A DNA stretch of 64,000 nt, from assembly GCF_003945385.1 (NCBI RefSeq), contig NZ_AP018920.1, forward strand, positions 5,704,001-5,768,000, read 5' to 3'. This document shows positions 17,014 through 26,927 of the stretch, one piece after another. Position 1 is the first letter of the stretch. Each line of letters opens with the position of its first letter. The notes beneath the pieces are model-generated. The model had not been told where the DNA came from, ran no database searches, and saw nothing but the letters and a program-made list of their open reading frames with translations. This DNA comes from Pseudonocardia autotrophica. Its GTDB lineage: Bacteria; Actinomycetota; Actinomycetes; Mycobacteriales; Pseudonocardiaceae. Made by a program: the position numbers and the translations under genes.

Positions 17014-17250
17014 ATGCCGCGTTACGAGTTCCGGTGCCGCGAGTGCAGCTCGACCTTCGAGGTGGACCGGCCGATGGTCGCCGCCTCCGATCCGGCGGCC
17101 TGCCTGGCCGGCCACGCGGACACCGTCAAGCTGCTCTCCACCGTCTCGCTGGGCGGGCGTTCGACCGGTGGCGGCCGCGCCGCACCGCAGGCGATGGCCC
17201 CGGCCGGTGGCGGCGGGGGCTGCTGCGGCGGCGGGTGCTGCGGGGGCTGA
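17014..17250 (+). CDS. FmdB family zinc-ribbon protein
   Basis: A 78-residue protein beginning MPRYEFRCRECSSTFEV, the FmdB/CxxC_CxxC_SSSS signature. The first CxxC is complete; the second pair of ligands is degenerate (CLAGH instead of CPxCG), so zinc may be held by C8, C11 and a Cys/His combination. The C-terminus is a Gly/Cys tail ending in two CC pairs. FmdB-like proteins are small regulators of unknown mechanism. ATG 17014 is preceded by TACGCT at 17002-17007, 6 nt away, suggesting a leaderless mRNA. It overlaps the next gene by 16 nt. Confidence 0.82.
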   Translation: MPRYEFRCRECSSTFEVDRPMVAASDPAACLAGHADTVKLLSTVSLGGRSTGGGRAAPQAMAPAGGGGGCCGGGCCGG

Positions 17251-17780
17251 TCCCGCTCCCGGCGGGTCCCGGTTCGCTCCGGCTCTGCCTCACCGGATTG
17301 ATGGCCGGCGCCCTGCTGCTGACCGGCTGCTCCGGCCCCACCGGCCGCACCTCCGAGACCCGCGCCGCCACCGCCGCCGGGCCGGGGGCGCCCGCCCTCA
17401 CCGGGGCCCTGCCGACCACCGCACCATCGGACCCGGGCGGGCCGCGACCGGTGCTCGGCGCGGCCGGGCGGCCGGGCACCCGCGGCATCGGTGCGGCCCG
17501 GCCCACCCTGATCGATCTCGGCGGGACGGGCGCGACCGGCGTCGTCCGGGACGTGTCCTGGCAGGACTGGGGCGGCCCGCACGCCACCGGAACCGGCACC
17601 GCCGGCTACTCCGCTCCCGGGGCGCCGCCGTCCGCGGCGACCCCGCAGCCGACCACGCTGGTCGCCTCCGACCTGGGCGACTGCAACGGCCGGCTCAGCT
17701 ACCGGGTACTCACCTGGTACTTCCCGCAGCACGGTGAGGTCCCCGGCGCGCGCCCACCGCTGGACGTCTGCCGGGGCTGA
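17235..17780 (+). CDS. Putative lipoprotein, unknown function
   Basis: A 181-residue protein from GTG 17235, overlapping fmdB by 16 nt in another frame. Residues 1-34 are a signal peptide with lipobox LLTGC (Cys at about 34), so the product should be diacylglyceryl-anchored outside the membrane. A disordered Pro/Ala/Thr/Gly stretch of about 90 residues follows, then a short folded tail with DLGDCNGRLSYRVLTWYFP and a final Cys, probably disulfide-linked. Starting at ATG 17301 would lose the charged N-region, so GTG 17235 is favoured. I recognise no family. Confidence 0.65.
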   Translation: MLRGLIPLPAGPGSLRLCLTGLMAGALLLTGCSGPTGRTSETRAATAAGPGAPALTGALPTTAPSDPGGPRPVLGAAGRPGTRGIGAARPTLIDLGGTGATGVVRDVSWQDWGGPHATGTGTAGYSAPGAPPSAATPQPTTLVASDLGDCNGRLSYRVLTWYFPQHGEVPGARPPLDVCRG

Positions 17781-17786
17781 TCGGCG

Positions 17787-20396
17787 TCACCCCGCCAGCA
17801 CGATCCGGCCCAGCTCCACCGACGACGCCAGGTGCGGATGCTGCGGCAGCACCCGCACCGTGTAACCGGTCAGCCCCGCGTGCGGCAGCGGCACCGCGAC
17901 CTCCCAGCTGCCGTCGCCGCTGTGCGTCATCGCGGCGGTGATCGAATCGGCCAGCTCGTCGGCGTCGTCCACCCGGCCGACGACGGCCTCGACCGTCACG
18001 TCCGACGGGTCCAGCCCGGCCAGGTCCACCCCGGCGCGCACGGTCATCGGGGACCCGACGACCGGGGTGTCCGGCAGCCCGGAGGCGTCCACCCCGGTGA
18101 TCCGGACGTGGTTCCACGCCTTGTTCAGCCGGGCGCGGTACTGCGCGATGTCGCGGGCCGCGGCATAGTCGTCGGCCGCGGCGGTTGCGGCGGCCCGGCC
18201 GGCCGGGGCGTACCAGTCCTGCACGTACTCCCGGACCATCCGGGTCGCCTGCACCTTGGGCCGCAGCGTGGTCAGGGTGTGCCGCACCATCTCCACCCAG
18301 CGCGGCGGGACCCCGTCGATCCGGTCGTAGAAGGCGGGCCCGACCTGGGTCGCGATCAGCTCGTAGAGCGCGTTCGCCTCCAGGTCGTCGCGCCGCGTCG
18401 GATCCTCGACGCCGTCCGCGGTGGGGATCGCCCAACCGTTGCGGCCGTCGTAGAACTCGTCCCACCAGCCGTCCCGGATGGACAGGTTCAGGCCGCCGTT
18501 GAGCGCCGACTTCATCCCGGAGGTGCCGCAGGCCTCCAGCGGACGCAGCGGGTTGTTCAGCCACACGTCGCAGCCCCAGTAGAGGTAGCGGGCCATCGAC
18601 ATGTCGTAGTCGGGCAGGAAGACGATCCGGTGCCGGACGCCGGCGTCATCGGCGAACCGGACGATCTGCTGGATCAGCGCCTTGCCGCCGTCGTCGGCCG
18701 GGTGCGACTTGCCCGCGACGATCAGCTGCACCGGGCGCTGCGGGTCGAGCAGCAGCCCGCGCAGCCGGTCCGGGTCGCGCAGCATCAGGGTGAGCCGCTT
18801 GTAGGTCGGCACCCGGCGGGCGAAACCGACGGTCAGCACGTCGGGATCGAAGACGTGGTCGGTCCAGCCCAGCTCCGGCTCGGAGGCGCCGCGCTCCAGC
18901 CAGGCGGCCCGGACCCGCCTGCGGACCTCGTCGACCAGCCGGGAGCGCAGGGTGTTGCGCAGCGACCAGAGATCGGCGTCGGAGACCTCGGCCGGGGTGG
19001 ACTCCGGTGCGCCCAGCACGTCGGCGACCTGACCGGCCTCCCAGGTGTTGCCGTGCACGCCGTTGGTGACCGAGCCGATCGGCACCTCCTCCTGGTCGAA
19101 GCCGGCCCACATGCCGCCGAACATCCCCCGGGACACGATCCCGTGCAGCTTCGAGACGCCGTTGGCGCGCTGGGCCAGGCGCAGACCCATGTGCGCCATG
19201 TTGAACATCTCCGGGTCGTCCTCGGCGCCGAGCGCCAGCACCCGCTCGACCGGCAGGCCGGGCAGCAGCCGGTCGGTCAGGTAGTGGCGCACCAGGCCCA
19301 GCCCGAACCGGTCGATCCCGGCGGGGACCGGGGTGTGGGTGGTGAACACCGTCCCGGCCCGGACCGCGGCGAGCGCCTCGTCGAAGTCCAGCCCGGCGCC
19401 GGACACGGTCGCCGGCGAGCTCGACGAGGGGCCCGCCCCGTTCGACGCGACCGCGGAGCCGGTGCACAGCTCCCGGATCCGCTCCAGCCCGAGGAAGCCG
19501 GCGTGTCCCTCGTTGGTGTGGAACACCTCCGGGGCCGGGTGCCCGGTCACCCGGCAGAACGCGCGGACCGCGCGGACCCCGCCGACACCGATCAGGATCT
19601 CCTGCTGGATGCGGTGGTTCTGGTCGCCGCCGTAGAGCCGGTCGGTGACCCCACGCAGATCGGTCCCGTCGGACGAACCGCCGGACGTACCGCCGGAGTT
19701 CTCCGCTGTGTTCTCTTCGATGTCGGTGTCGAGCAGCAGCAGCGGGACCCGGCCGACCCGCGCCAGCCAGATCCGCGCGCTCAGCGTGCGGTCGCCGGGC
19801 ATCGCGACCTCGATGAGCACCGGGGCGCCGTCGTCGCCGGTGAGCAGCTGCAGCGGCAGGCCCTGCGGGTCGATCGCCGGGTAGTGCTCGAGCTGCCAGC
19901 CGTCCAGCGACAACGACTGCCGGAAATACCCCGAGCGGTACAGCAGCCCGACCGCGACCAGCGGGACGCCCAGGTCGGAGGCCGCCTTGAGGTGGTCGCC
20001 GGCCAGCACGCCGAGACCACCGGAGTAGTTCGGCAGCACCTCGGAGACGCCGAACTCCATCGAGAAGTAGCCGATCGCGCCGGGCAGGCCGGCCCCGTCC
20101 TGCTCCTGGTACCAGCGCGGCTCGTCGAGGTAGCGCTGCAGGTCGGCGGCGCACTCGGCGACCCGCGCGGTCAGCGCGTCGTCGGTGGCCAGCTCGGCCA
20201 GCCGGGCGGTCGGGATCTCGCCGAGCAGCCGGACCGGATCCTGCCCGCAGTCGTCCCAGGCCTGCGGCTCCAGCGAGGCGAACAGATCGCGGGTGGGCGC
20301 ATGCCACGTCCACCGTAGGTTCGTGGCCAGCGTCTGCAGCGGCGCGAGCGGACCGGGGAGCTGGGCACGGACGGTGAATCGGCGGAGGGCTCTCAC
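17787..20396 (-). CDS. glgP: Alpha-glucan (glycogen) phosphorylase, GT35 with DUF3417 N-terminus
   Basis: An 869-residue phosphorylase of the short actinobacterial/archaeal type (M. tuberculosis Rv1328 is about the same length). The N-terminal DUF3417-type domain (RALRRFTVRAQLPGPL, NLRWTWHAP) is followed by YFSMEFGVSEVLPNYSGGLG, FHTNEGHAGFLGLERI and the C-terminal PLP region EACGTSGMKSALNGGLNLS. It releases glucose 1-phosphate from alpha-1,4 chains. An internal Ser/Gly-rich insertion (about residue 245, NSGGTSGGSSDG) is unusual. Start is GTG 20396, preceded on its strand by TACCCT 7 nt away (20404-20409), hence probably leaderless. It is divergent from glgE, as in mycobacteria. Confidence 0.93.
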   Translation of the reverse strand: MRALRRFTVRAQLPGPLAPLQTLATNLRWTWHAPTRDLFASLEPQAWDDCGQDPVRLLGEIPTARLAELATDDALTARVAECAADLQRYLDEPRWYQEQDGAGLPGAIGYFSMEFGVSEVLPNYSGGLGVLAGDHLKAASDLGVPLVAVGLLYRSGYFRQSLSLDGWQLEHYPAIDPQGLPLQLLTGDDGAPVLIEVAMPGDRTLSARIWLARVGRVPLLLLDTDIEENTAENSGGTSGGSSDGTDLRGVTDRLYGGDQNHRIQQEILIGVGGVRAVRAFCRVTGHPAPEVFHTNEGHAGFLGLERIRELCTGSAVASNGAGPSSSSPATVSGAGLDFDEALAAVRAGTVFTTHTPVPAGIDRFGLGLVRHYLTDRLLPGLPVERVLALGAEDDPEMFNMAHMGLRLAQRANGVSKLHGIVSRGMFGGMWAGFDQEEVPIGSVTNGVHGNTWEAGQVADVLGAPESTPAEVSDADLWSLRNTLRSRLVDEVRRRVRAAWLERGASEPELGWTDHVFDPDVLTVGFARRVPTYKRLTLMLRDPDRLRGLLLDPQRPVQLIVAGKSHPADDGGKALIQQIVRFADDAGVRHRIVFLPDYDMSMARYLYWGCDVWLNNPLRPLEACGTSGMKSALNGGLNLSIRDGWWDEFYDGRNGWAIPTADGVEDPTRRDDLEANALYELIATQVGPAFYDRIDGVPPRWVEMVRHTLTTLRPKVQATRMVREYVQDWYAPAGRAAATAAADDYAAARDIAQYRARLNKAWNHVRITGVDASGLPDTPVVGSPMTVRAGVDLAGLDPSDVTVEAVVGRVDDADELADSITAAMTHSGDGSWEVAVPLPHAGLTGYTVRVLPQHPHLASSVELGRIVLAG

Positions 20397-20642
20397 GGCC
20401 GCGAGGGTAGCGGGACGGGCGACACGCGTGGGCGGCCCGCCCGGCCACCGGTGCCACTCACCGGTAGGGTTGGCTGACCGCGGGGAAGACCGGATCCGTG
20501 CACGTCGGATCGGTTCCGTAGCGCCGCGAACGCCGGGCCGTCCCGGGGGCGGCGGTGGTGTGCCGGCGCGCCGACCGCGGCACGAGACTTCTACCGACGG
20601 TGACGACGAGCCGCGGTGACGCGGAGCCTGGGGGTGCAGCCG

Positions 20643-22634
20643 ATGACCGGTCGGCTCGGAATCGATGACGTGACACCGTTCGTGGAGACCGGTGATCCGG
20701 CCAAGGCCGTCGTCGGCGAGGTCGTCCCGGTTCGCGCGACGGTGTGGCGGGAGGGGCACGACGCGGTCGCCGCGAACGTCGTCCTCACCCCGCTCGGCAC
20801 CGACGGCACCCCCGGCGAGCCGCGCTACGTCCGGATGCTCCCCGAGGGTGTGGGGACCGACCGGTTCGGCGCCTGGGTGGTGCCCGACGCCGAGGGCCGC
20901 TGGACGTTCCGGGTGGACGCCTGGAGCGACCCGTGGGCGACCTGGCGCTCGGGCGTCGAGAAGAAGATCGCCGCCGGGCAGTCGGCCGACGAGCTGGCCA
21001 ACGACCTGGAGATCGGCGCCCGGCTGTTGTCCCGGGTGGGCAGGCGCCCGACCGAGCAGGACAGCCGCGATCTGCTGCTCGGCGCGGCGAACGCCCTGCG
21101 CGACACCGCACTCCCACTGCGGGCGCGGGTCGCCCCGGCACTGTTCGACGCGGTCGTGACGATCATGACCGAGCGTCCGGTCCGGGAGCTGATCACGCAC
21201 GGCCCGGAGCGCGAGATCCACGTCGACCGCAGGCGTGCCCTCTACAGCTCCTGGTACGAGTTCTTCCCGCGGTCCACCGGTGGCCGCGACGAGACCGGCC
21301 GGCCGGTGCACGGCACGTTCGCGACGTCGTCCAAGGAGCTGGACCGCGTCGCGCGGATGGGCTTCGACGTCGTCTACCTGCCCCCGATCCACCCGGTCGG
21401 CACGGTGCACCGCAAGGGCCGCAACAACTCCGTGCACGCCGAGCCGGGCGACGTCGGCTCGCCGTGGGCGATCGGCTCCGCCGCGGGCGGGCACGACGCG
21501 ATCGATCCGGAACTGGGCGACTTCGACGACTTCGACGCGTTCGTCGCGAAGGCCGCCGAGCTCGGCCTGGAGGTCGCGCTCGATCTGGCGTTGCAGTGCG
21601 CGCCGGACCACCCGTGGGTCACCGAGCACCCGGAGTGGTTCACCGTCCGGCCGGACGGGACGATCGCCTACGCGGAGAACCCGCCGAAGCGCTACCAGGA
21701 CATCTACCCGCTCAACTTCGATCGCGACCCGGAGGGCATCTACGCCGAGTGCCTGCGCGTGGTGCGCAAGTGGGTCGATCACGGCGTCAAGATCTTCCGC
21801 GTCGACAACCCGCACACCAAGCCGCCGAACTTCTGGCACTGGCTGATCTGGGAGGTCAAGCGCCGGGATCCGGACGTGCTGTTCCTGGCCGAGGCGTTCA
21901 CCCGCCCGGCCCGGCTGTTCGGCCTGGCCCGGCTCGGCTTCACCCAGTCCTACACGTACTTCACGTGGCGGACCGAGGCCGAGGAACTCGCCGACTTCGC
22001 GACGATGCACGCCGAGCACGCCGACGAGTGCCGGCCGAACCTGTTCACCAACACCCCGGACATCCTGCACCCGTCGTTGCAGACCGGTGGCCCGGCGATG
22101 TTCGCGATCCGGGCGACCCTGGCCGCCACGATGTCCCCGACCTGGGGCGTCTACTCCGGATTCGAGCTGTACGAGGGCACCCCGGTGAAGGCGGGCAGCG
22201 AGGAGTACCTGGACTCGGAGAAGTACGAGCTGCGGCCGCGTGACTTCGAGACCGCGCTCAACCAGGGTCGGTCGCTGGAGCCCTACCTCACCCGGCTCAA
22301 CGAGATCCGCCGCGAGCACCCGTCACTGCAGCAGCTCCGCGAGATCCACTTCCACGAGGTGGACAACCCGCAGCTGATCGCCTACTCCCGGCTCGACCCG
22401 GCGACCGGCGACCAGGTGCTCGTGGTGTGCACACTGGACTCGTTCGCCGCCCAGGAGGGCACCGTCAAGCTCGACATGCCGGCGCTGGGGCTGGACTACG
22501 CCGACCTCGTCGACGTGCACGACGAGATCTCCGGCCAGACGTTCCGCTGGGGCGAGTACAACTTCGTCCGGCTGGTCCCGGCGGAGCACGTCGCCCACGT
22601 CCTTCGGCTCCCGCCGCGGACCCCGCTGGTCTGA
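20643..22634 (+). CDS. glgE: Alpha-1,4-glucan:maltose-1-phosphate maltosyltransferase (GH13_3)
   Basis: A 663-residue GlgE, which elongates alpha-glucan using maltose 1-phosphate. The N-terminal beta domain contains [21 protein letters not shown]; a helical bundle ([17 protein letters not shown]) and the GH13 barrel follow with [13 protein letters not shown], the nucleophile Asp in [19 protein letters not shown], the acid Glu in [11 protein letters not shown], and the [17 protein letters not shown] block. ATG 20643 follows a G-rich stretch; earlier GTG starts at 20616 and 20634 are possible. TAGGGT near 20463 may be a -10. The gene converges on the TreS-like gene with a large hairpin between them. 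Confidence 0.94.
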   Translation: MTGRLGIDDVTPFVETGDPAKAVVGEVVPVRATVWREGHDAVAANVVLTPLGTDGTPGEPRYVRMLPEGVGTDRFGAWVVPDAEGRWTFRVDAWSDPWATWRSGVEKKIAAGQSADELANDLEIGARLLSRVGRRPTEQDSRDLLLGAANALRDTALPLRARVAPALFDAVVTIMTERPVRELITHGPEREIHVDRRRALYSSWYEFFPRSTGGRDETGRPVHGTFATSSKELDRVARMGFDVVYLPPIHPVGTVHRKGRNNSVHAEPGDVGSPWAIGSAAGGHDAIDPELGDFDDFDAFVAKAAELGLEVALDLALQCAPDHPWVTEHPEWFTVRPDGTIAYAENPPKRYQDIYPLNFDRDPEGIYAECLRVVRKWVDHGVKIFRVDNPHTKPPNFWHWLIWEVKRRDPDVLFLAEAFTRPARLFGLARLGFTQSYTYFTWRTEAEELADFATMHAEHADECRPNLFTNTPDILHPSLQTGGPAMFAIRATLAATMSPTWGVYSGFELYEGTPVKAGSEEYLDSEKYELRPRDFETALNQGRSLEPYLTRLNEIRREHPSLQQLREIHFHEVDNPQLIAYSRLDPATGDQVLVVCTLDSFAAQEGTVKLDMPALGLDYADLVDVHDEISGQTFRWGEYNFVRLVPAEHVAHVLRLPPRTPLV

Positions 22635-22641
22635 CCCGCGC

Positions 22642-22704
22642 TGATCACGGATCGGGAACCGAGGCGTTCGCCCAGCGAGCGTTCCGGTTCCCGATTCGTG
22701 ATCA
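22642..22704. terminator. Large hairpin between convergent glgE and treS-like genes
   Basis: Arms 22642-22661 and 22685-22704 pair over 20 bp with one mismatch (TGATCACGGATCGGGAACCG against its partner), around a 23-nt loop starting AGGCGTTCGCCC. Position between convergent genes suits a bidirectional terminator, but arm and loop design resemble the hairpin repeats at 2726-3143. Confidence 0.7.
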
Positions 22705-22741
22705 CCGGGCCGGACGACGTGCACCGGCCCGGGTCCCGCGC

Positions 22742-25057
22742 TCAGGCACCGTCCTCGACCGGCGGCGCCTCCAGCACCACCGCCGTCGCCCGGAACGGCG
22801 TCATGTCCACCCGGAAGCCGTTCAGGTCGTCGACGGTCCCGACCGTCTCCCCGGAGAACAGGTCCACCACCACCGAACCCGGCTCGAAGTGATCGGACCG
22901 CACCGCCGCGTCGACGTGCTCGTCGGCGAAGTTCAGCACGGTCGCCTGGGTCCGGCCGTCGTCGAGGGCGTGCACCATCACCAGCAGTCCGCGGTGCGCG
23001 ACGTCCGGCACGTCGATCTGCCGCGCCGTCGCCACCCCGCTGTGCTTGCGGACGGCCAGGATCGCCTGCATCTGCCGGGCGAAACTGGTCTCGTCGGCGA
23101 GCTGCTCGGGCAGCGGGCCGTAGAGGCTGCGCCCGCGGGGCATCCCGGAGGCCGATCGGTCGGCGTCCGGCGAGTGGCCCATCAGGTCGTGCGCCGGCCG
23201 GGAGATCCATCGGGTGTCGCCGGAGGCCAGCAGGTCGCTCACCTGCTCGGGAGGCAGGGTCAGCATCCCGAGCAGGTCCCAGCCGGACAGCGCGAACACG
23301 CCGGGCTGGAACGCGTTGAACATGACCAGCAGCAGATGCACCCGCCGGATCCGCTCGACGTCGTCCGGGGTGATGTCGTCGAGCGCCGAGATGCCGAGCG
23401 ACGCCGCGATCACGGTCGCGGTGGTGCAGGCGATCCCGTTCGTCGTGAAGATCAGGTTGTACGGGACGTCCGGGCCGGTCAGGTGCTCGCACAGGTCGCG
23501 CCGGATGGTGTCGGCGAGATCACCGCCGGTGACGTCCTCCCCGCGGAAGGCGAACAGCTCGGTCGCGTGCCCGGCCGTCCAGTGCACCAGCTCGTAGGTC
23601 AGCTCGTCGTGGTTCTGCAGCGCGTGCACCAGCGACGCCGGATCGACCCCCAGGTCGAGTGCGGTGCGCAGGGTCAGCCGCAGGAACTCGGTGTCGGCGG
23701 TGGCCAGCGCGTGGTGGTAGGCGGGCCGGTTGATGAAGTCGTAGGACAGGTCGGCGCCGGCCTCGGAGGTGACCTTGATGTCGTCGACGGTCAGGTTCAG
23801 CTCCTGGAAGGTGAACCCGCCGACCTTGCGCACCATGCTCGCGATCAGGTGGTTCGCCGCCTCGGACAGCGGATGCCCCTCCGACCAGCCGGGCATCCCG
23901 CCGGTCGACTTCTCGACGCCGAGGAAACCGTTGGCGTCCAGGCGCAGCGCGCCGGAGCCGAGATCGGCCAGCGAGTGCAGGGCGTCGCCCATCACCATCC
24001 GCATCCCGGCGAACGTCGGGTCCAGCCAGTTGACCGAGGGCTGGCCGTCCTTGAAGTAGTGCAGGTACACCCACCGCCGGACGACGCCGTCGACCCCGGT
24101 GACCTCCCCGGTCACCGACCAGTTGGTCTCCTTAACGCCCTCCCGGAAGAAGATCACCCGCTGCAGCCGCCCGACGATGTAGCCGGCCTTCTCCAGCGCC
24201 TCCTCGGTGGCCGCGTCCAGGTTGACCGAGTCCCGGCCGGGCGGGACGTCGGGCAGCGTGCCCCAGTCCCCCGGCTCGATCTCGACCATGTGGTAGATCC
24301 CCGGGTAGTCGCCGTAGGCGAGCTCGGCGAGCCGGAAGTCGGGGCCCTTGCCGGTGTGCCCCGGCACCACGTCGTCGATGATCGTGCCGCCGTGCCAGGT
24401 CGCGGTGGCGCACATGCCGCGGAACTCGTCCTCGGTGCCGAACACCGGATCGAGCTCGTTGGAGATCCGGTCGAAGTGCCCGTCGACGCTCGGGGTCGGC
24501 TGCCAGCCGGACAGCCCGCCCGCCCGCTTCACCGGCCCGGTGTGGACGCCCTCGATGCCGATCGTCTCGAACGCCTGCCACAGCTCCTCGTCGCCGAGCG
24601 CACCGAGGAAGGACACGCCGGGCCGGGTGATCAGCGAGATCGGGTAGGCGGTGAACCAGACCGACGCGGTCTCCACGGCGTGCCGCGGGCCGGGGCTGGC
24701 GAACGGGTTCTGCCACATCGAGCCCTGCCCGGAGAACTGCCGGGCCAGCTCGTTGGCGTGCCCGAGCATCGACTGGGCGAGCAGCCAGGACACGTACACC
24801 GGGTTCTCACCCGACGCGGGACCGTCCTGGGCGACCGAGCGGCGGCGCACCGTCGACCGGACCCGGGCGCGGTGCCGCAGCGTCCGCGGCCGGGCCTCGT
24901 GGAAGTACTCCGCGAAGTTGACGTCCGGCGGCTGGGCGGCGGGCTCCTCGGCAGCACTGTGAGCCGTGTTCTCGGCAGCGCTGTGAGCCGTGTTCTCGGC
25001 AGCGCTGTCAGCCGTGTTCTCAGCCATGTCCTCGGCCATCGGCTCTCGCTCGCTCAC
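22742..25057 (-). CDS. GH13 family TreS-like maltosyl/trehalose-interconverting enzyme
   Basis: A 771-residue GH13 protein. Barrel motifs are recognisable though diverged: [20 protein letters not shown] (region I-like), nucleophile Asp in [12 protein letters not shown], acid Glu in [13 protein letters not shown] and [16 protein letters not shown]. It lacks the classical TreS N-terminus (WFKHAVFYEVLVRAF type) and belongs to a separate actinobacterial group that databases often call maltose alpha-D-glucosyltransferase. Its place between glgE and maltokinase argues for trehalose-maltose interconversion, but this is inference. GTG 25057 has a perfect GGAGG 9 nt upstream. The N-terminal 35 residues contain three copies of an [12 protein letters not shown] repeat. 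Confidence 0.78.
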   Translation of the reverse strand: MSEREPMAEDMAENTADSAAENTAHSAAENTAHSAAEEPAAQPPDVNFAEYFHEARPRTLRHRARVRSTVRRRSVAQDGPASGENPVYVSWLLAQSMLGHANELARQFSGQGSMWQNPFASPGPRHAVETASVWFTAYPISLITRPGVSFLGALGDEELWQAFETIGIEGVHTGPVKRAGGLSGWQPTPSVDGHFDRISNELDPVFGTEDEFRGMCATATWHGGTIIDDVVPGHTGKGPDFRLAELAYGDYPGIYHMVEIEPGDWGTLPDVPPGRDSVNLDAATEEALEKAGYIVGRLQRVIFFREGVKETNWSVTGEVTGVDGVVRRWVYLHYFKDGQPSVNWLDPTFAGMRMVMGDALHSLADLGSGALRLDANGFLGVEKSTGGMPGWSEGHPLSEAANHLIASMVRKVGGFTFQELNLTVDDIKVTSEAGADLSYDFINRPAYHHALATADTEFLRLTLRTALDLGVDPASLVHALQNHDELTYELVHWTAGHATELFAFRGEDVTGGDLADTIRRDLCEHLTGPDVPYNLIFTTNGIACTTATVIAASLGISALDDITPDDVERIRRVHLLLVMFNAFQPGVFALSGWDLLGMLTLPPEQVSDLLASGDTRWISRPAHDLMGHSPDADRSASGMPRGRSLYGPLPEQLADETSFARQMQAILAVRKHSGVATARQIDVPDVAHRGLLVMVHALDDGRTQATVLNFADEHVDAAVRSDHFEPGSVVVDLFSGETVGTVDDLNGFRVDMTPFRATAVVLEAPPVEDGA
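24957..25028. repeat. 24-bp in-frame repeats in the treS-like N-terminus
   Basis: The unit, beginning CTGTGAGCCGTGTTCTCGGC, occurs about three times (the last with CTGTCAGCC), encoding successive AAENTAHS blocks ahead of the folded protein. The period is a multiple of three, so length can vary in frame. Confidence 0.8.
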
Positions 25058-25417
25058 GCCGCCGGTCCTCCGGGTCGCTGTCGGGGCTCGTCGGTACCGA
25101 TGCGCGCACGGCCTCGCACGGCCGGGCACGGCACCGCGGGCGCGACGACACCGGAACACGCCGGTCCGCCGCAGGCCCACAGGGGCACCGGGATCAGTAT
25201 GGGTTTCCGGGCACGGAACTGCCCGGGAGACGGGGTCGGTGACCGCCCGTGACCACGGGTGGTCCATCCGCGACGGACAGTACCAGTGGGCCGGGTGCAC
25301 ACCCGGCCGGGACCGGCGCCCACGGTTAGGGTTCTGCGGACGCGGAGTGGCCCGGGACGCACGGTGCCGCAGCGAGACCACAGCCGGGCGTACGCCCCGG
25401 CGGGAGGGGGACGACGC
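25058..25417. other. Divergent intergenic region, treS-like / maltokinase
   Basis: 360 bp without a credible gene. TAGGGT at 25326-25331 could be a -10 for the maltokinase transcript, giving a leader of about 85 nt. An imperfect dyad ACCGCCCGT...ACGGGTGGT lies near 25244-25265. No consensus -35 is visible. Confidence 0.35.
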
Positions 25418-26791
25418 GTGGGTCCGACCGGAGCATCCGACCACCTCTCGGCGCTTCCCGACCTGCTCCGGGGCTGGCTGCCCGGGCGGCGCTGGTTCGC
25501 CGAGAAGGGCAGGCCGTTGCAGTCGGTCCGGATCGCCGCCCGGACCGAGCTGCCCGCCCCCGGGGAACTGCTCGGGCTCGACGTCCTCGTGCTCGCGGTC
25601 TCCTTCGCCGACGGGCCGGACCGGTACTACCAGCTGCACCTGGCCCGGCGCGCCGGATCGGGCAGCGGATTCGGCACCGCGGTGATCGCCGAGCGGGACG
25701 ACGTCGTGCTCTACGACGGATTGCACGATCCCGCCGTCACCGGATGGCTGCTCGGCGCGATCGCGACCGGCCGCACCGTGCACGATCTGGCCTTCGTGCC
25801 CGAGCCGGGCGTCGTGCTGCCCACCGGCGAGACCGGCACGGTCGTCGACGCCGAGCAGTCCAACACCTCGGTCCGCTGGGGCGAGCGCTCCATCCTCAAG
25901 ATCTACCGGCGGCTCTCCCCCGGCCCGAACCCCGATCTGGAGCTGCACCGCGCGCTGCGCACGGCCGGGGTCGGCTCCGTAGCCGCGCTGCAGGGCGCGA
26001 TCGAGGGCACGCTCGACGGCGAGCCCACCACCTACGGCCTGTTGCAGGAGTTCGCCGCCGGATCGCAGGACGGCTGGGAGCGCGCCGTGCTCGCGGTACG
26101 CGACGGGCGCGACTTCACCGCCGACGCGCACGCGCTCGGCGGCGCGCTCGCCGAGGTACACCTGGCGCTGCGCGACGAGCTCGGCGCCGGTGAGTCCGAT
26201 CCGGTCGCGATGGCCGGGTACTGGACGTCCCGGTTGGAGACCGTCGCCGCCCAGGTCCCGGTCCTCGCTCCGCACGTCCCGGCGATCCGCGCCGTCTACG
26301 ACGAGGTCGCCGCGCTCGGCGAGCCGGTGGTCGTCCAGCGGGTGCACGGCGACCTGCACCTCGGACAGACCCTGCGCACCCCGGGCGACGACTGGCTGAT
26401 CATCGACTTCGAGGGCGAGCCGGCCGCCACCCCTGCCGAGCGGCGGGCACCGGACGCCGCGGTGCGCGACGTCGTCGGAATGCTGTTCTCCTTCGAGTAC
26501 GCGGCCTTCCACCACCTGCTCTCCAGCTCCGACACGCCCGGCGGAGGTCTCGGTTCGGACACTCCGCAGTCACGTGCGGCACACGCCTGGTCGACCGCCA
26601 ACCGGGACGCGTTCTGCGCCGGTTACGCCGCGCGCACGGGCACCGATCCGCGCACGCAGGACGCGCTGCTGCGTGCCTTCGAGCTCGACAAGGCCGTCTA
26701 CCAGGTGATCTACGAGACCCGCAGCCGTCCGACCTGGCTGCCGATCCCGCTGACCGCGATCGCACGTACCACGACCGGGCCGACCGCGTAA
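25418..26791 (+). CDS. Maltokinase (Pep2/Mak type)
   Basis: A 457-residue kinase that phosphorylates maltose at C1 with ATP to give maltose 1-phosphate, the GlgE donor. The N-terminal [14 protein letters not shown] segment belongs to the actinobacterial maltokinase N-domain, and [23 protein letters not shown] holds the ATP-binding Lys. The catalytic loop HGDLHLGQ and the metal-binding LIIDFEGEP show the aminoglycoside-phosphotransferase-like kinase core. Length matches mycobacterial Pep2 (about 455). The frame is open from 25259, but GTG 25418 has GGAGGGGG 8-10 nt upstream and gives the right N-terminus. It is divergent from the TreS-like gene rather than fused or co-directional with it. Confidence 0.92.
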   Translation: MGPTGASDHLSALPDLLRGWLPGRRWFAEKGRPLQSVRIAARTELPAPGELLGLDVLVLAVSFADGPDRYYQLHLARRAGSGSGFGTAVIAERDDVVLYDGLHDPAVTGWLLGAIATGRTVHDLAFVPEPGVVLPTGETGTVVDAEQSNTSVRWGERSILKIYRRLSPGPNPDLELHRALRTAGVGSVAALQGAIEGTLDGEPTTYGLLQEFAAGSQDGWERAVLAVRDGRDFTADAHALGGALAEVHLALRDELGAGESDPVAMAGYWTSRLETVAAQVPVLAPHVPAIRAVYDEVAALGEPVVVQRVHGDLHLGQTLRTPGDDWLIIDFEGEPAATPAERRAPDAAVRDVVGMLFSFEYAAFHHLLSSSDTPGGGLGSDTPQSRAAHAWSTANRDAFCAGYAARTGTDPRTQDALLRAFELDKAVYQVIYETRSRPTWLPIPLTAIARTTTGPTA

Positions 26792-26897
26792 CCCGGTAGT
26801 CACCGGACCTTCGCCGACCCGCCTCCCGGGCAACTCCCGACGTCCCGGGCGGACGGTCGCGGGATCGTGGAATCCTCCGAAGAGGAGGAACACTGCG

Positions 26898-26927
26898 ATG
26901 AGACGACGACGCCGGGGGCCCCGATGA
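26898..26927 (+). CDS. Nine-codon arginine-rich leader ORF
   Basis: The strongest Shine-Dalgarno in this gap (AGAGGAGGAA, 26881-26890) stands 8-9 nt before ATG 26898, not before the DedA start. That ATG opens a nine-codon frame MRRRRRGPR whose TGA overlaps the DedA ATG (ATGA at 26924-26927). It looks like a coupled leader peptide; ribosome pausing at five consecutive arginine codons could control DedA translation. No terminator/antiterminator pair is evident. Its real use is untested. Confidence 0.5.
   Translation: MRRRRRGPR

Noticed and set aside
17787..22319. A 1510-codon minus frame covering glgP and glgE
   Set aside because: The true protein is GlgP from GTG 20396. The upstream part is antisense to glgE and shows no family features.
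22742..26515. A 1257-codon minus frame joining the TreS-like gene to sequence antisense to maltokinase, as a possible fusion
   Set aside because: A strong ribosome site precedes GTG 25057, and the extra N-terminal part is antisense to maltokinase with no domain.
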